Below, in pieces: positions 15,474-24,093 of a stretch of DNA of 27,488 bases. Every line of letters begins with the position of its first letter. The stretch's first letter is position 1. The notes beneath the pieces are model-generated. The model was not told the DNA's origin and searched no databases. It saw only the letters and a program-made list of their open reading frames with translations. The translations under genes and the position numbers were made by a program. The DNA comes from JALORV01 sp035429725 (GTDB lineage: Bacteria; Pseudomonadota; Gammaproteobacteria; Burkholderiales; Burkholderiaceae_F): contig DAOMFI010000029.1 in the NCBI GenBank assembly GCA_035429725.1, positions 1 through 27,488 on the forward strand, read 5' to 3'.

Positions 15474-15570
15474 CTACAAGGACGTCGAGTAAGTCGCCGC
15501 TGCGACCGAACATGCCGGTCTGGTGCGCCGCGTCGCGGAGCTGCGGCCGCTGGTGTGCGTCAAGGGTTGA
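15474..15570 (+). pseudogene. Decayed 3' remnant of a second rtcB
   Basis: Read on the plus strand this encodes 31 codons plus stop matching RtcB residues 447-477, with one in-frame stop (GAA to TAA at the codon for Glu452) and no indels. By hand there are 14 base differences from rtcB: nine synonymous and five non-synonymous. No further clear rtcB sequence lies upstream, though a faint similarity may continue to about 15450. It sits in the 273-base region between the PepSY and cytochrome c genes and has no ribosome-binding site or start. Confidence 0.85.
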
Positions 15571-15626
15571 CGCACGCAGCGACGCGCGGCCCGGCGGCCG
15601 GCGCGGCGAGCCGGGTGGTCAGAGGA

Positions 15627-16055
15627 TTACTTGACCTGGATGGTCTTCAGGTACTCGAGGATCGCGGCGATCTCCGCGGCAACGTACGACTCCGGCGACG
15701 CCGCGGGCTTGACGCCCGCCAGCGCCTCGTGGCGGAAGTCACTGCCCCACACGGGCATATTTCGGGCCGGGTCGAACTTCACCGGGCGTCCGTCGATCTT
15801 CTGCCAGGCGAGATCTGTCGGAAATGCACCGCCGTTGCGCTTGGCCAGCGTCGTGAGATCGGGCACCTTCATGCTGAGTTCCTGTGCCGAAGGCCCTGCG
15901 CCCTTGCCTGTCTTGCCATGGCACGTGGCGCACCGGGCCTCGAACTGAGCCTTGCCAAAGCTCGCCTGCTTCGTCGCTTCGCCCGCGGCGAAGGCCGCTG
16001 TAGCGGCAACCGCGAAGGCTCCCGCCACGAGAACTGCCAATGGTCTTGTGTACAT
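15627..16055 (-). CDS. Class I cytochrome c, paralogue A
   Basis: A 142-residue periplasmic cytochrome. A signal peptide (residues 1-24, AFAAGE) precedes the heme site CATCH at 42-46; the probable axial Met100 is in ARNMPVWG. The C-terminal helix YVAAEIAAILEYLKTIQVK is nearly identical to that of the second cytochrome gene at 19261-19680. Both genes also share an AAAGGGGG ribosome-binding stretch just before the ATG and a distal FNR-like dyad, so they are duplicated with their control regions. It probably carries electrons to a terminal oxidase or reductase, or to a peroxidase. It lies downstream of the rtcB remnant and is not part of the SHP operon. Confidence 0.92.
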   Translation of the reverse strand: MYTRPLAVLVAGAFAVAATAAFAAGEATKQASFGKAQFEARCATCHGKTGKGAGPSAQELSMKVPDLTTLAKRNGGAFPTDLAWQKIDGRPVKFDPARNMPVWGSDFRHEALAGVKPAASPESYVAAEIAAILEYLKTIQVK

Positions 16056-16189
16056 ACAACCCCCTTTTAGCGGCTGGGTGCCTGCCCCCGGACTCGCACC
16101 AGCGACGCATCGCAGCCCGGAAGACTGGCACGCTCACGTTGCGAAAACAGCACCTTGGTTTCAATGTCGCCGCGGTTGGCCGCCTTTCA

Positions 16190-16203
16190 TTGACCGAAGG
16201 CAA
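16190..16203. promoter_or_regulatory. FNR-like dyad upstream of cytochrome c paralogue A
   Basis: TTGACCGAAGGCAA (minus strand TTGCCTTCGGTCAA) has the TTG-N8-CAA frame of FNR sites with one mismatch in the TTGA-N6-TCAA core. A 15-base block including it (ATTGACCGAAGGCAA) is identical at 19805-19819, upstream of the other cytochrome c gene at nearly the same distance (about 134 against 125 bases from the start codon). Confidence 0.5.
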
Positions 16204-16280
16204 GCCTTGCGCCGGACATTCAGCGCCTGCATCACTGGCGCGGACGACGGGCGGACCCGATCGCCAGCTCGCGGTCAAAG

Positions 16281-16294
16281 TTGAGCGACGTCAA
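16281..16294. promoter_or_regulatory. FNR/ANR-type dyad TTGA-N6-TCAA
   Basis: TTGAGCGACGTCAA is an exact core match, centred about 100 bases before the small ORF at 16387 (+) and about 232 bases before the cytochrome c start (-). Which side it controls is open. Confidence 0.5.
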
Positions 16295-16386
16295 GGTCGC
16301 TGCTTTTCCCGGCACCGGCCACTTGTTCTGCGCCGAAAAATGGCTCTGTCGGCAAAGGCGGGGGGTCAGGTCGAAGAGGCGTCATC

Positions 16387-16512
16387 ATGCTGCTGCTCAA
16401 TCTCATGCTCGTCACGGTCTTCGTGCTCCTGCTGGCCATTTCCATCGGCGAGGTCGTCGACGCTCATCGCGTGAAGCAGCAGCCTGCCGGGCAAAGTCGT
16501 CCGCGGATCTGA
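16387..16512 (+). CDS. Possible 41-residue single-span membrane protein
   Basis: A short frame starting MLLLNLMLVTVFVLLLAISI, an uninterrupted hydrophobic helix of about 20 residues, followed by GEVVDAHRVK and a basic tail. GAAGAGG at 16373-16379 is seven bases ahead of the ATG, a good ribosome-binding position. It lies alone between the cytochrome c control region and the convergent DHH gene. Small one-helix proteins are often subunits of respiratory complexes, but no family is recognised, and a chance frame is possible. Confidence 0.4.
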   Translation: MLLLNLMLVTVFVLLLAISIGEVVDAHRVKQQPAGQSRPRI

Positions 16513-16582
16513 TCGCCGTCACGCGCGATCGCGCTGCGGCGGGACCGGAATTCACCGTCGCCGCGCCGGCCCTCGGTGCTCG

Positions 16583-17542
16583 CTACAGCTTCCAGCGCAT
16601 CGCCGCGATCCGTGCGATGAAGCGGGGCACGTCTGCGGCCGGCAGCTGGTCGATGCCGGCCGCGCCCACTCGGCCGCCGCCGCCGAATTCGCGCGCCAGC
16701 ACGTCGGCGCCAGAGGGCGAAGCGATCGGCGCCCGGATACTGACCGAGTAAGCGGCGCTTGCGAGTTCCTTGAGCACGGCGTGGGCGCGCCTCGGGTCGC
16801 GCTGCGCCAGCTCATTCGCAAAAGGCCCCGAGACACGCCGGCTCCAGGGCGCGTCGGGCAGCACGACGACGACGCTGTGCTGGTCGCGGTGTCGCGGCGC
16901 GAGCGAGCGCGCGCGGTCGAGGTCGGCGCGGCGCAGTGCGTCCAGTTCGCGCACGATCGGCGCCTGCAGGATGGCCACAAACGGGTCGTCGTAGTGCGCG
17001 AGCCAGCGGTACAGCGCGGCTGGATGGATGCGCACGTCGGCTTCGCTGTCGCCGTAGGCGTTGTAGTTCACGGCCTCGCCCAGCATGCGCAACTGCGCGC
17101 GCTGCGGCGGCGAAAGCGGAATCGAATCCGCCAGCCGCTCCGCGCTCGCCGCCAGGTTGTCGCCGTACGCGGCCGCGATGGCCCACAGCCGGAAGCGCCC
17201 CTTCAGGTGCGCATCGACCAGCAGGCTGGTGCAGGTCTCCGGATCGGTGTCGATGTGGGCCGTGAAGGCATCGTGCACCGGGATACACCCCGGCGCATGA
17301 TGATCGAACCACGTCACCGCGGCGCCCGCCGCGAGCAGCCGGTCCAGCGCCGCGCGGTTGCGGGCGAGCGAGATGTCGAACACCGCGATCTGATCGTCGG
17401 CGCCCGCCTGCACGCGCTTCAGCAACTCGATCTCGCGCTTGATGCCGGTAACGACGACCGTCTCCTGCGGATGCGCGAGCCGCCACTGACGCAACGCGAA
17501 CAGTCCATCGGCGTCACCGTTGCAGACATCGAAGAACGCCAT
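16583..17542 (-). CDS. DHH-family phosphoesterase
   Basis: A 319-residue protein with the order of DHH/DHHA1 enzymes: FDVCNGDADGLFAL (4-17) giving the first metal aspartates, VFDIS (54-58), the WFDHHAP motif with Asp80-His81-His82, and a C-terminal substrate-binding EFGGGGRVGAAGI (285-297) typical of DHHA1. Members cleave short oligonucleotides, cyclic dinucleotide products or related phosphoesters; the actual substrate cannot be told from the sequence. A canonical RecJ is much longer, so this is a stand-alone short form. It starts ten bases after the GroEL stop, suggesting one transcript from cytochrome c paralogue B through groEL to this gene. Near RtcB and an RNase Z-like protein, an RNA end-processing role is a reasonable guess. 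Confidence 0.88.
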   Translation of the reverse strand: MAFFDVCNGDADGLFALRQWRLAHPQETVVVTGIKREIELLKRVQAGADDQIAVFDISLARNRAALDRLLAAGAAVTWFDHHAPGCIPVHDAFTAHIDTDPETCTSLLVDAHLKGRFRLWAIAAAYGDNLAASAERLADSIPLSPPQRAQLRMLGEAVNYNAYGDSEADVRIHPAALYRWLAHYDDPFVAILQAPIVRELDALRRADLDRARSLAPRHRDQHSVVVVLPDAPWSRRVSGPFANELAQRDPRRAHAVLKELASAAYSVSIRAPIASPSGADVLAREFGGGGRVGAAGIDQLPAADVPRFIARIAAMRWKL

Positions 17543-17552
17543 CGCGCGCTCG

Positions 17553-19172
<1,620 letters not shown>

Positions 19173-19232
19173 AGCTTCACTCCTCAGGGCCGGAGCCGGT
19201 CCCCGATCCGCGCGGCGGCGGGCTGAAACGGT

Positions 19233-19253
19233 GCCCGGCGCTGCGCGCCGGGC
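19233..19253 (-). promoter_or_regulatory. Strong stem-loop between cytochrome c and groEL
   Basis: GCCCGGCGC and GCGCCGGGC form nine perfect pairs around a three-base loop, just after the cytochrome c stop at 19261 and before groEL. There is no U-tract on the minus-strand transcript, so it resembles a partial terminator or mRNA-stabilising stem allowing more cytochrome than chaperonin from one message. Confidence 0.5.
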
Positions 19254-19260
19254 TCTCCGC

Positions 19261-19680
19261 TCACTTGACCTGGATCGTCTTCATGTACTCGACGATGGCG
19301 GCGATCTCGGCGGCCACGTAGCTCTCGGGCTTGGCCTTCGCGTCGACGTTGGCGATGGCCTCGTGACGGAAATCACGTCCCCACACCGGCATGTTGCGCT
19401 CGGTGTCAAAGCTCACCGGCCGGCCGTCGATCTTCATCCACGCCAGCTCGACCGGGAACTTCCCGCCGTTGCGCTTGGCATACGTCGTGAGGTCAGGCAC
19501 GGTCGTGCCGATCTGCTTGGCAACCGGCCCGTTGCCCTTGCCGCTGACGCCGTGGCACGACGCGCAGCGCGCGTTGAACTGATCCTTGCCGAATGCCGCT
19601 TTAGGCGGGTCCGCGGCGAGCGCGGCGGATGCAAGGCCGAAGAAACCGGCGACGAGTACAGCGATTGTTTTGGCGGACAT
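19261..19680 (-). CDS. Class I cytochrome c, paralogue B
   Basis: A 139-residue periplasmic cytochrome close to the one at 15627-16055. A signal peptide (1-23, ALAAD) is followed by the heme site CASCH at 39-43; axial Met97 is in ERNMPVWGRDFRHEA. Most differences from paralogue A are in the signal peptide and around residues 44-75. The ribosome-binding stretch AAAGGGGG seven bases before the ATG and an upstream FNR-like dyad are shared with paralogue A. It probably heads a transcript continuing through the stem-loop into groEL and the DHH gene. The divergent RNase Z-like gene begins 175 bases away on the other strand. Confidence 0.92.
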   Translation of the reverse strand: MSAKTIAVLVAGFFGLASAALAADPPKAAFGKDQFNARCASCHGVSGKGNGPVAKQIGTTVPDLTTYAKRNGGKFPVELAWMKIDGRPVSFDTERNMPVWGRDFRHEAIANVDAKAKPESYVAAEIAAIVEYMKTIQVK

Positions 19681-19805
19681 ACGATCCCCCTTTATCGAAT
19701 GCCTGCCTGCCGGTTTTGACCGACGCAGCGCTTACCGGCACCCTGGCAGGCCACCGTTGCGCCTGAATTACTTGTTTCACTCTGGCCTGCATTTCCGACC
19801 CGGTA

Positions 19806-19819
19806 TTGACCGAAGGCAA
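19806..19819. promoter_or_regulatory. FNR-like dyad in the divergent region
   Basis: TTGACCGAAGGCAA, identical to 16190-16203. It is centred about 44 bases before the RNase Z-like start on the plus strand and about 132 bases before cytochrome c paralogue B on the minus strand, so it could act on both. One core mismatch (GCAA for TCAA). Confidence 0.5.
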
Positions 19820-19855
19820 TGTCGTCGGACCGGGCGCCCGCTCTAAAGAAGACGT

Positions 19856-20890
19856 ATGCGCCCTCTCTTCGAGCCGCGGCTGGTCAACGACGCTTTCGGC
19901 GATCCGGGCCTGTATGTTGACTTCCGCGACGAGCGACGCGCGCTGCTGTTCGACTTTGGCGATGTCTCCGGCCTGCCTCCGCGCAAGCTGCTGCGGATCT
20001 CGGACATTTTCATCAGCCATACGCATGTCGATCACTTCGCGGGATTCGATCACTGGCTGCGCGTCGTGCTCGGGCGCAAGGAGCACGCGACACTGACCGG
20101 CGGGCCGGGCTTCATCGAGCGCGTTGAGCACAAGCTCGCTGCCTACACGTGGAACGTCGTGCACCGCTACGAGGTGCCGCTGATGCTCACGGTGCGCGAA
20201 CTGTCGACCGGCGGGGCGGGTCGCCAGGCGATGTTTTGCAGCCGCAACCGCTTCATACGCGAGGACGGCGAAGCGTGGATGCCGCAGGGTGACGTCCTTC
20301 ATTCCGAAGAGGGCTTTCGCGTGCGCGGCCGCTTTCTCGACCACGACATACCGTGCCTCGCCTTCGCGCTGGAGGAGGCGACGCACGTGAATGTCTGGAA
20401 GAACCGACTCACCGAGTGGGGTCTGGCGACCGGCCACTGGCTGCGCGAAGCCAGGCGCGCGCTTGCCGCCGGCGCCCCCGACTGCACTCCGATCGCGATC
20501 CGCTGGCATGACGGCAGCGGAGAACACGCGTTCACCCGCACCCTCGGCGAACTGCGTCCTGCCTTCGAGCTCGTCGCCGGGCGCCGCATCGGTTACGTCA
20601 CCGACATCCGCTACACCGAAGCCAACGTCCGCGCGCTCGAGGCGCTGCTGGCCGGGGTCGATCTGCTCTACATCGAGGCCGTGTTCATGGAGGCGGAAGC
20701 CGACCATGCAGCCCGCAAGAATCACCTGACCGCGCGGCAGGCGGGCACAATCGCGCGGCGCGTCGGCGCGCACGCTGTGGTGCCGCTGCACTTTTCGCCG
20801 CGCTACGAGGGCCGGGCGGCAGAACTGATCGCCGGGCTGCAGGCGGCCTGGCGCAGCGACGAACCGCCCGCGCCTGCCGCGGTGGAGTAG
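19856..20890 (+). CDS. RNase Z-like metallo-beta-lactamase-fold nuclease
   Basis: A 344-residue protein of the tRNase Z group of metallo-beta-lactamase-fold enzymes. Seen: FDFGDVSGL (32-40), the zinc motif HTHVDHFAGFDHW at 55-67, an aspartate bridging position in YVTDIRYTEAN (Asp250), KNHLTARQAG with His290, and the terminal zinc histidine in PLHFSPRYEGR (His312). These correspond in order to the catalytic ligands of RNase Z, which trims tRNA 3' ends. It lacks an obvious long Gly/Pro-rich exosite arm, so it may act on other RNAs or small substrates. With rtcB, archease and a DHH protein in the same locus, an RNA-processing role is likely but unproven. Confidence 0.88.
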   Translation: MRPLFEPRLVNDAFGDPGLYVDFRDERRALLFDFGDVSGLPPRKLLRISDIFISHTHVDHFAGFDHWLRVVLGRKEHATLTGGPGFIERVEHKLAAYTWNVVHRYEVPLMLTVRELSTGGAGRQAMFCSRNRFIREDGEAWMPQGDVLHSEEGFRVRGRFLDHDIPCLAFALEEATHVNVWKNRLTEWGLATGHWLREARRALAAGAPDCTPIAIRWHDGSGEHAFTRTLGELRPAFELVAGRRIGYVTDIRYTEANVRALEALLAGVDLLYIEAVFMEAEADHAARKNHLTARQAGTIARRVGAHAVVPLHFSPRYEGRAAELIAGLQAAWRSDEPPAPAAVE

Positions 20891-21196
20891 CCCGGCGTGC
20901 ACGCCTGGCGAGGAGTGCACTGGGCCGCAAGGCCGATGGACCCGCAATGGGCGGTGCGGGAACGGAACGCGCGGTGGGAGGAACGGCGGTGCTCGCCGCC
21001 GGCGGTGCCGGACTGGATGAGTGGCTTCCGGTCGCAAGTCGGTTGTTCGGTTGTCGCCGATCAAGGCAGTCCCGCCCTGCCATCCTAGGTTGAGTTTCAT
21101 AGGGCTGGTCGCGTCGCGGCCAGTTGCGGGCCGTCGAGAGACGCGCCTGGTGGCAGGGAAGTGTCTCTCGTTGCCTTTTCAACACGGGAGATTCGT
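20891..21196. other. Intergenic region without recognised features
   Basis: 306 bases between the RNase Z-like gene and the large lipoprotein. Only the ribosome-binding site GGGAG at 21186-21190 for the downstream gene is clear. No FNR-type dyad, riboswitch motif or terminator with a U-tract was found. A short frame at 20897-21088 looks like shadow coding. Confidence 0.5.
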
Positions 21197-23290
21197 ATGA
21201 CTGCCTCCAGGATGTTCGACGCGTTCAGGCGCCTATCGATCGCTGTCGCGATCGCAGCGTTGGCCGCGGCCTGCGGCGGCGGCGGTGGAGGTGATGGCGG
21301 CAGTGCCCCGCCACCGCCCCCGAATCCGAGCACCGATCCGTTGCAAGCGTTGCTGACCGGGCCGGGGGACCCTCAGAACTACGTCCCGATCGGCGGCTTC
21401 GACAGCTGGAGCTACAACTCGGCAACGTCCGTGATGGGGACCACGCAGTACGAACTGGCCTCCGTGTCGATCGCCGGCAACAAGACCGTGCTCGGCGTCT
21501 CCACGACGGTGTTCGCCGAGCGGCTCTTCGGCGACTCGCCAGGCGCGCCCGCGTATGAGATGTATTACCGCAAGCTTCCCGGCGGGGTCGGCGCTTATGG
21601 CAACAATGATGCGACGGATACGCTGACCGCGGGCGTCATTCCCTATGTCGAACTGCTGTTCCCGGTGACGGCTGGCCCGGTCTCCTCGCTCACCCGGACC
21701 GGACTGGACTTCGGCATGGACCTCGACGGCGACGGCAAGAATGAAACCGTCGATGCGACGCAGACGATCAGCATCACGGGCTTCGAGTCGATCACCGTGC
21801 CGGCCGGCACCTTTGCAGCGGCCGCGAAGCGCCTTGCGACGATCACGGCGAACGCGAAGCTGACGTCCAACGGACAGATCGTTCCCGTCACCACCACCGA
21901 GACCACGTGGATCGCGCCGGGCGCGGGCATCGTCCGGCGCCACACGGTGGGTTCGTCGCTGGGCTCGACGATTCTCACGAGCACCATCGAGGCGCGCGGC
22001 TTCAATGTCGGCGGCGTGCGCAAGGGCTTGAGCAATCCCGAGGAGGTGATGGGTCCGCCCTTGGGTGTGCTGACACAGACCAACGTCGGCGACCCGCCCG
22101 ATCCGGTCGACACCCCAGCGGCCGCGTCGAGCGGCACGAACTTCCTCGTGCTGGGCAAGGCCTACACGCTCGATCCGCTGACCAACAAGTGGCTGCTGCG
22201 CCGCATGGGCTTTCTGCGCCTGCCCGACGGTCCGAACGCAACACTGCCCACTCTCATCGACATCGGCCAGCCGGTGCTCTCGAACGACACGCGCGAGACC
22301 CAGTCGATCGCCTTCGGAGCTGGCACGTACCTCGCCGTGTTCGAACAGCGCAATCCGATCGCGCCCAACATCACCGGCCCCACGGAGCCGTCGATCGTCG
22401 CGCATCGGATCTCGGCAACCGGCGTGCTCACCGACGCGATACCGCTGGTGCTGCTGCCGCAGGGCATCGCGCCGATGGCACCCGGCGTGACATCGCGGCA
22501 CCCGGCTGTCGCCTTCGGCGGCGGCACTTTCCTGGTGATTTATTACGGTGGACCGGCGACTTCCTCGTCGACCTACATCGAAGGACGCTTCGTCGCGCCC
22601 GACGGAACACTGGGTGCGCCGTTCCGCATCTCGCCGGACTTCAGTTACAGCGCAATCTCACCAAACGTTGTCTTCGACGGCGCGAATTTCATCGTCGCCT
22701 ACGGTGACGCCACGGGCTGGAAGCTCGCCCGCGTGACGCCGGTCGGTGCGGTGGTCGATGCCACCGGCGTTGCCGTCCAGGTTCCCGCCGGCCGCATCCA
22801 CATGGCCGCGAGCGGCAGCGGCGTGCTCCTCGCCTGGATCACAAGCGACGGCTTCGTCTACGCGCGCCGCTTCGCGCCCGACCTCACCGCGCTCGATGGC
22901 GGCCCGATCAACGTCGCCGGCACCGCGGGCTCGCGATCCGCTGTGACAACGGCGTTCCTCGGAGGTGAGTACGTGGTCGCGTGGTCGCAACCGCTCGGGC
23001 CGATGAATTCCAGGCAATGGGTGATCTACCTGCAACGCGTTGGAACCGACGGATCCGTGCGCGGCCTGACCCCGCCACCGAATGCCATGGCCGGCGTGTA
23101 CTCGTCGCTGGCCTCTTCGATCCCGCCGCTTCCGGCATCGAGCTACATCGGCGGCTATGCCCTACCAGCGCTCGGCGTGGGCAGCAGTGCCGGCTTACTC
23201 GTGTACGTCAGCGGCACCTCGAATGGAATGTCCGTCAGCGAGCGCGCCGCGGGTATCCAGGGCGTGTGGGTCCATCCCTTTGCGCGTTGA
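21197..23290 (+). CDS. Large lipoprotein with repeated beta-rich segments
   Basis: A 697-residue protein. The ATG at 21197 has GGGAG six bases ahead; the frame upstream is not used. The lipoprotein signal ends at Cys26 in ALAAACGGGG, followed by a Gly/Pro linker (GGSAPPPPPNPS). The N-terminal domain (about 50-290) contains an EF-loop-like DLDGDGKNE. The C-terminal half shows repeats of about 45-70 residues with a recurring G-x-(F/Y)-L-V-x-(F/Y/W) core: AGTYLAVFEQ, GGTFLVIYYG, GANFIVAYGD, GSGVLLAWIT, GGEYVVAWSQ and AGLLVYVSG. This is a likely beta-propeller. It resembles the other lipoprotein of this window (647-1909) in general design, not in sequence. Cell-surface or periplasmic location is expected; function unknown. 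Confidence 0.85.
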   Translation: MTASRMFDAFRRLSIAVAIAALAAACGGGGGGDGGSAPPPPPNPSTDPLQALLTGPGDPQNYVPIGGFDSWSYNSATSVMGTTQYELASVSIAGNKTVLGVSTTVFAERLFGDSPGAPAYEMYYRKLPGGVGAYGNNDATDTLTAGVIPYVELLFPVTAGPVSSLTRTGLDFGMDLDGDGKNETVDATQTISITGFESITVPAGTFAAAAKRLATITANAKLTSNGQIVPVTTTETTWIAPGAGIVRRHTVGSSLGSTILTSTIEARGFNVGGVRKGLSNPEEVMGPPLGVLTQTNVGDPPDPVDTPAAASSGTNFLVLGKAYTLDPLTNKWLLRRMGFLRLPDGPNATLPTLIDIGQPVLSNDTRETQSIAFGAGTYLAVFEQRNPIAPNITGPTEPSIVAHRISATGVLTDAIPLVLLPQGIAPMAPGVTSRHPAVAFGGGTFLVIYYGGPATSSSTYIEGRFVAPDGTLGAPFRISPDFSYSAISPNVVFDGANFIVAYGDATGWKLARVTPVGAVVDATGVAVQVPAGRIHMAASGSGVLLAWITSDGFVYARRFAPDLTALDGGPINVAGTAGSRSAVTTAFLGGEYVVAWSQPLGPMNSRQWVIYLQRVGTDGSVRGLTPPPNAMAGVYSSLASSIPPLPASSYIGGYALPALGVGSSAGLLVYVSGTSNGMSVSERAAGIQGVWVHPFAR

Positions 23291-23324
23291 TCCCGAGCGC
23301 AGGAGTCGGTCCCGAACGCACAAA

Positions 23325-23357
23325 GGGCCGCCGGAACGAGTCCGGCGGCCCCTTCTT
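23325..23357. terminator. Bidirectional Rho-independent terminator
   Basis: Eleven perfect base pairs (GGGCCGCCGGA with TCCGGCGGCCC), loop ACGAG, followed on the plus strand by CTTCTTT and preceded by CAAAG, which reads CTTTG on the minus strand. It lies exactly between the convergent lipoprotein (stop 23290) and helical protein (stop 23373) and should end both transcripts. Confidence 0.85.
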
Positions 23358-23372
23358 TGAGCGGCCCGGGTG

Positions 23373-23807
23373 TTACGCGACCTGGCGTTCGCTCGGGTGT
23401 TCCTCGGCAGCGGTCGAATTGCGCAGCATCGCGAGCGAGTGTTCCGCGCGATAGAGCTGCGTCTTGATCGCAACGACGCGCTCGGGAACGTGGCGGCGCG
23501 CGAGCGACAGCGCGTCGCCCAGCCGCTCGACGGCGTGCGGCAGCAGCGCGGGCTTCTCGCGTTCGGCAAGCGTCAGCAGCGTGCTGCCGTACATGTAGTT
23601 GAGCTTGGCACGTTCGACCGGGTCGACACCGATGGCGCCGTTGCCCTCCTCGACCTCGCGCTCGTAACGGAGCAGTTCAGCCAATTGCTCGCACATCTGC
23701 GCGAGCGTCTCCGCCATGACAGCAGCAGAACGGCGCGGCCAGTTCCAGAGCGCCTCGTCGTCGCGGGCGATCAGTTCGGCATGAAAGGAGTGCAGTTCAG
23801 AACTCAT
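23373..23807 (-). CDS. Small helical protein of unknown function
   Basis: A 144-residue protein with no signal or membrane segment. I chose the ATG at 23807 (MSSELHSFHAEL); the open frame extends to 23888, but those residues look non-coding. The sequence is almost entirely helix-forming with heptad-like stretches (MAETLAQMCEQLAELLRYE, about 32-50) and a polar C-terminal tail. No enzyme motif is seen. It stands alone, ends at the shared terminator and has no good ribosome-binding site, so the start is uncertain. A coiled-coil or helical-bundle cytosolic protein is the most that can be said. Confidence 0.7.
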   Translation of the reverse strand: MSSELHSFHAELIARDDEALWNWPRRSAAVMAETLAQMCEQLAELLRYEREVEEGNGAIGVDPVERAKLNYMYGSTLLTLAEREKPALLPHAVERLGDALSLARRHVPERVVAIKTQLYRAEHSLAMLRNSTAAEEHPSERQVA

Positions 23808-24093
23808 GCAGCGTTGTCGTGCTCCGTTGCCGCGGCCCGGCGTCGTGCAAAACGATGGGCTCGCAGTGCTGCGTGCTGATGACGGCAAGAGCGAGGGTAA
23901 CTACGGAGCGGCGACTGCACATCCCCAATATGCGATCGCGAAAGGTCGATTCACGATGCGGTCGCTGCAGCGCGGCGCACGCCGCGCTCGTCGCACCGCA
24001 CAACGGCGGCGAGGGTCACGGGTCGCGCGGCTATGCTCGCGCCCACTCGCGGCGGCTGACGAACCGCCATAGCACCTACAGGAGAGGGAGTCG

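Larger units (their letters stand above)
16056..16386. other. Intergenic region with two FNR-type dyads
   Basis: This 331-base stretch upstream of cytochrome c paralogue A has no convincing gene. Besides the ribosome-binding site of the cytochrome (16060-16068, minus strand) it holds two TTG-N8-CAA dyads, at 16190-16203 and 16281-16294. Open frames crossing it lack start signals and coding character. Confidence 0.6.

Noticed and set aside
15474..15570. The rtcB remnant as an attachment site of an integrative element
   Set aside because: The layout is island-like, but no integrase, excisionase or short exact core with a tRNA-type target exists; I keep it as a recombination scar only.
20897..21088. 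Short frame of 63 codons after the RNase Z-like gene
   Set aside because: Composition MHAWRGVHWAARP... shows no coding character and no ribosome-binding site.
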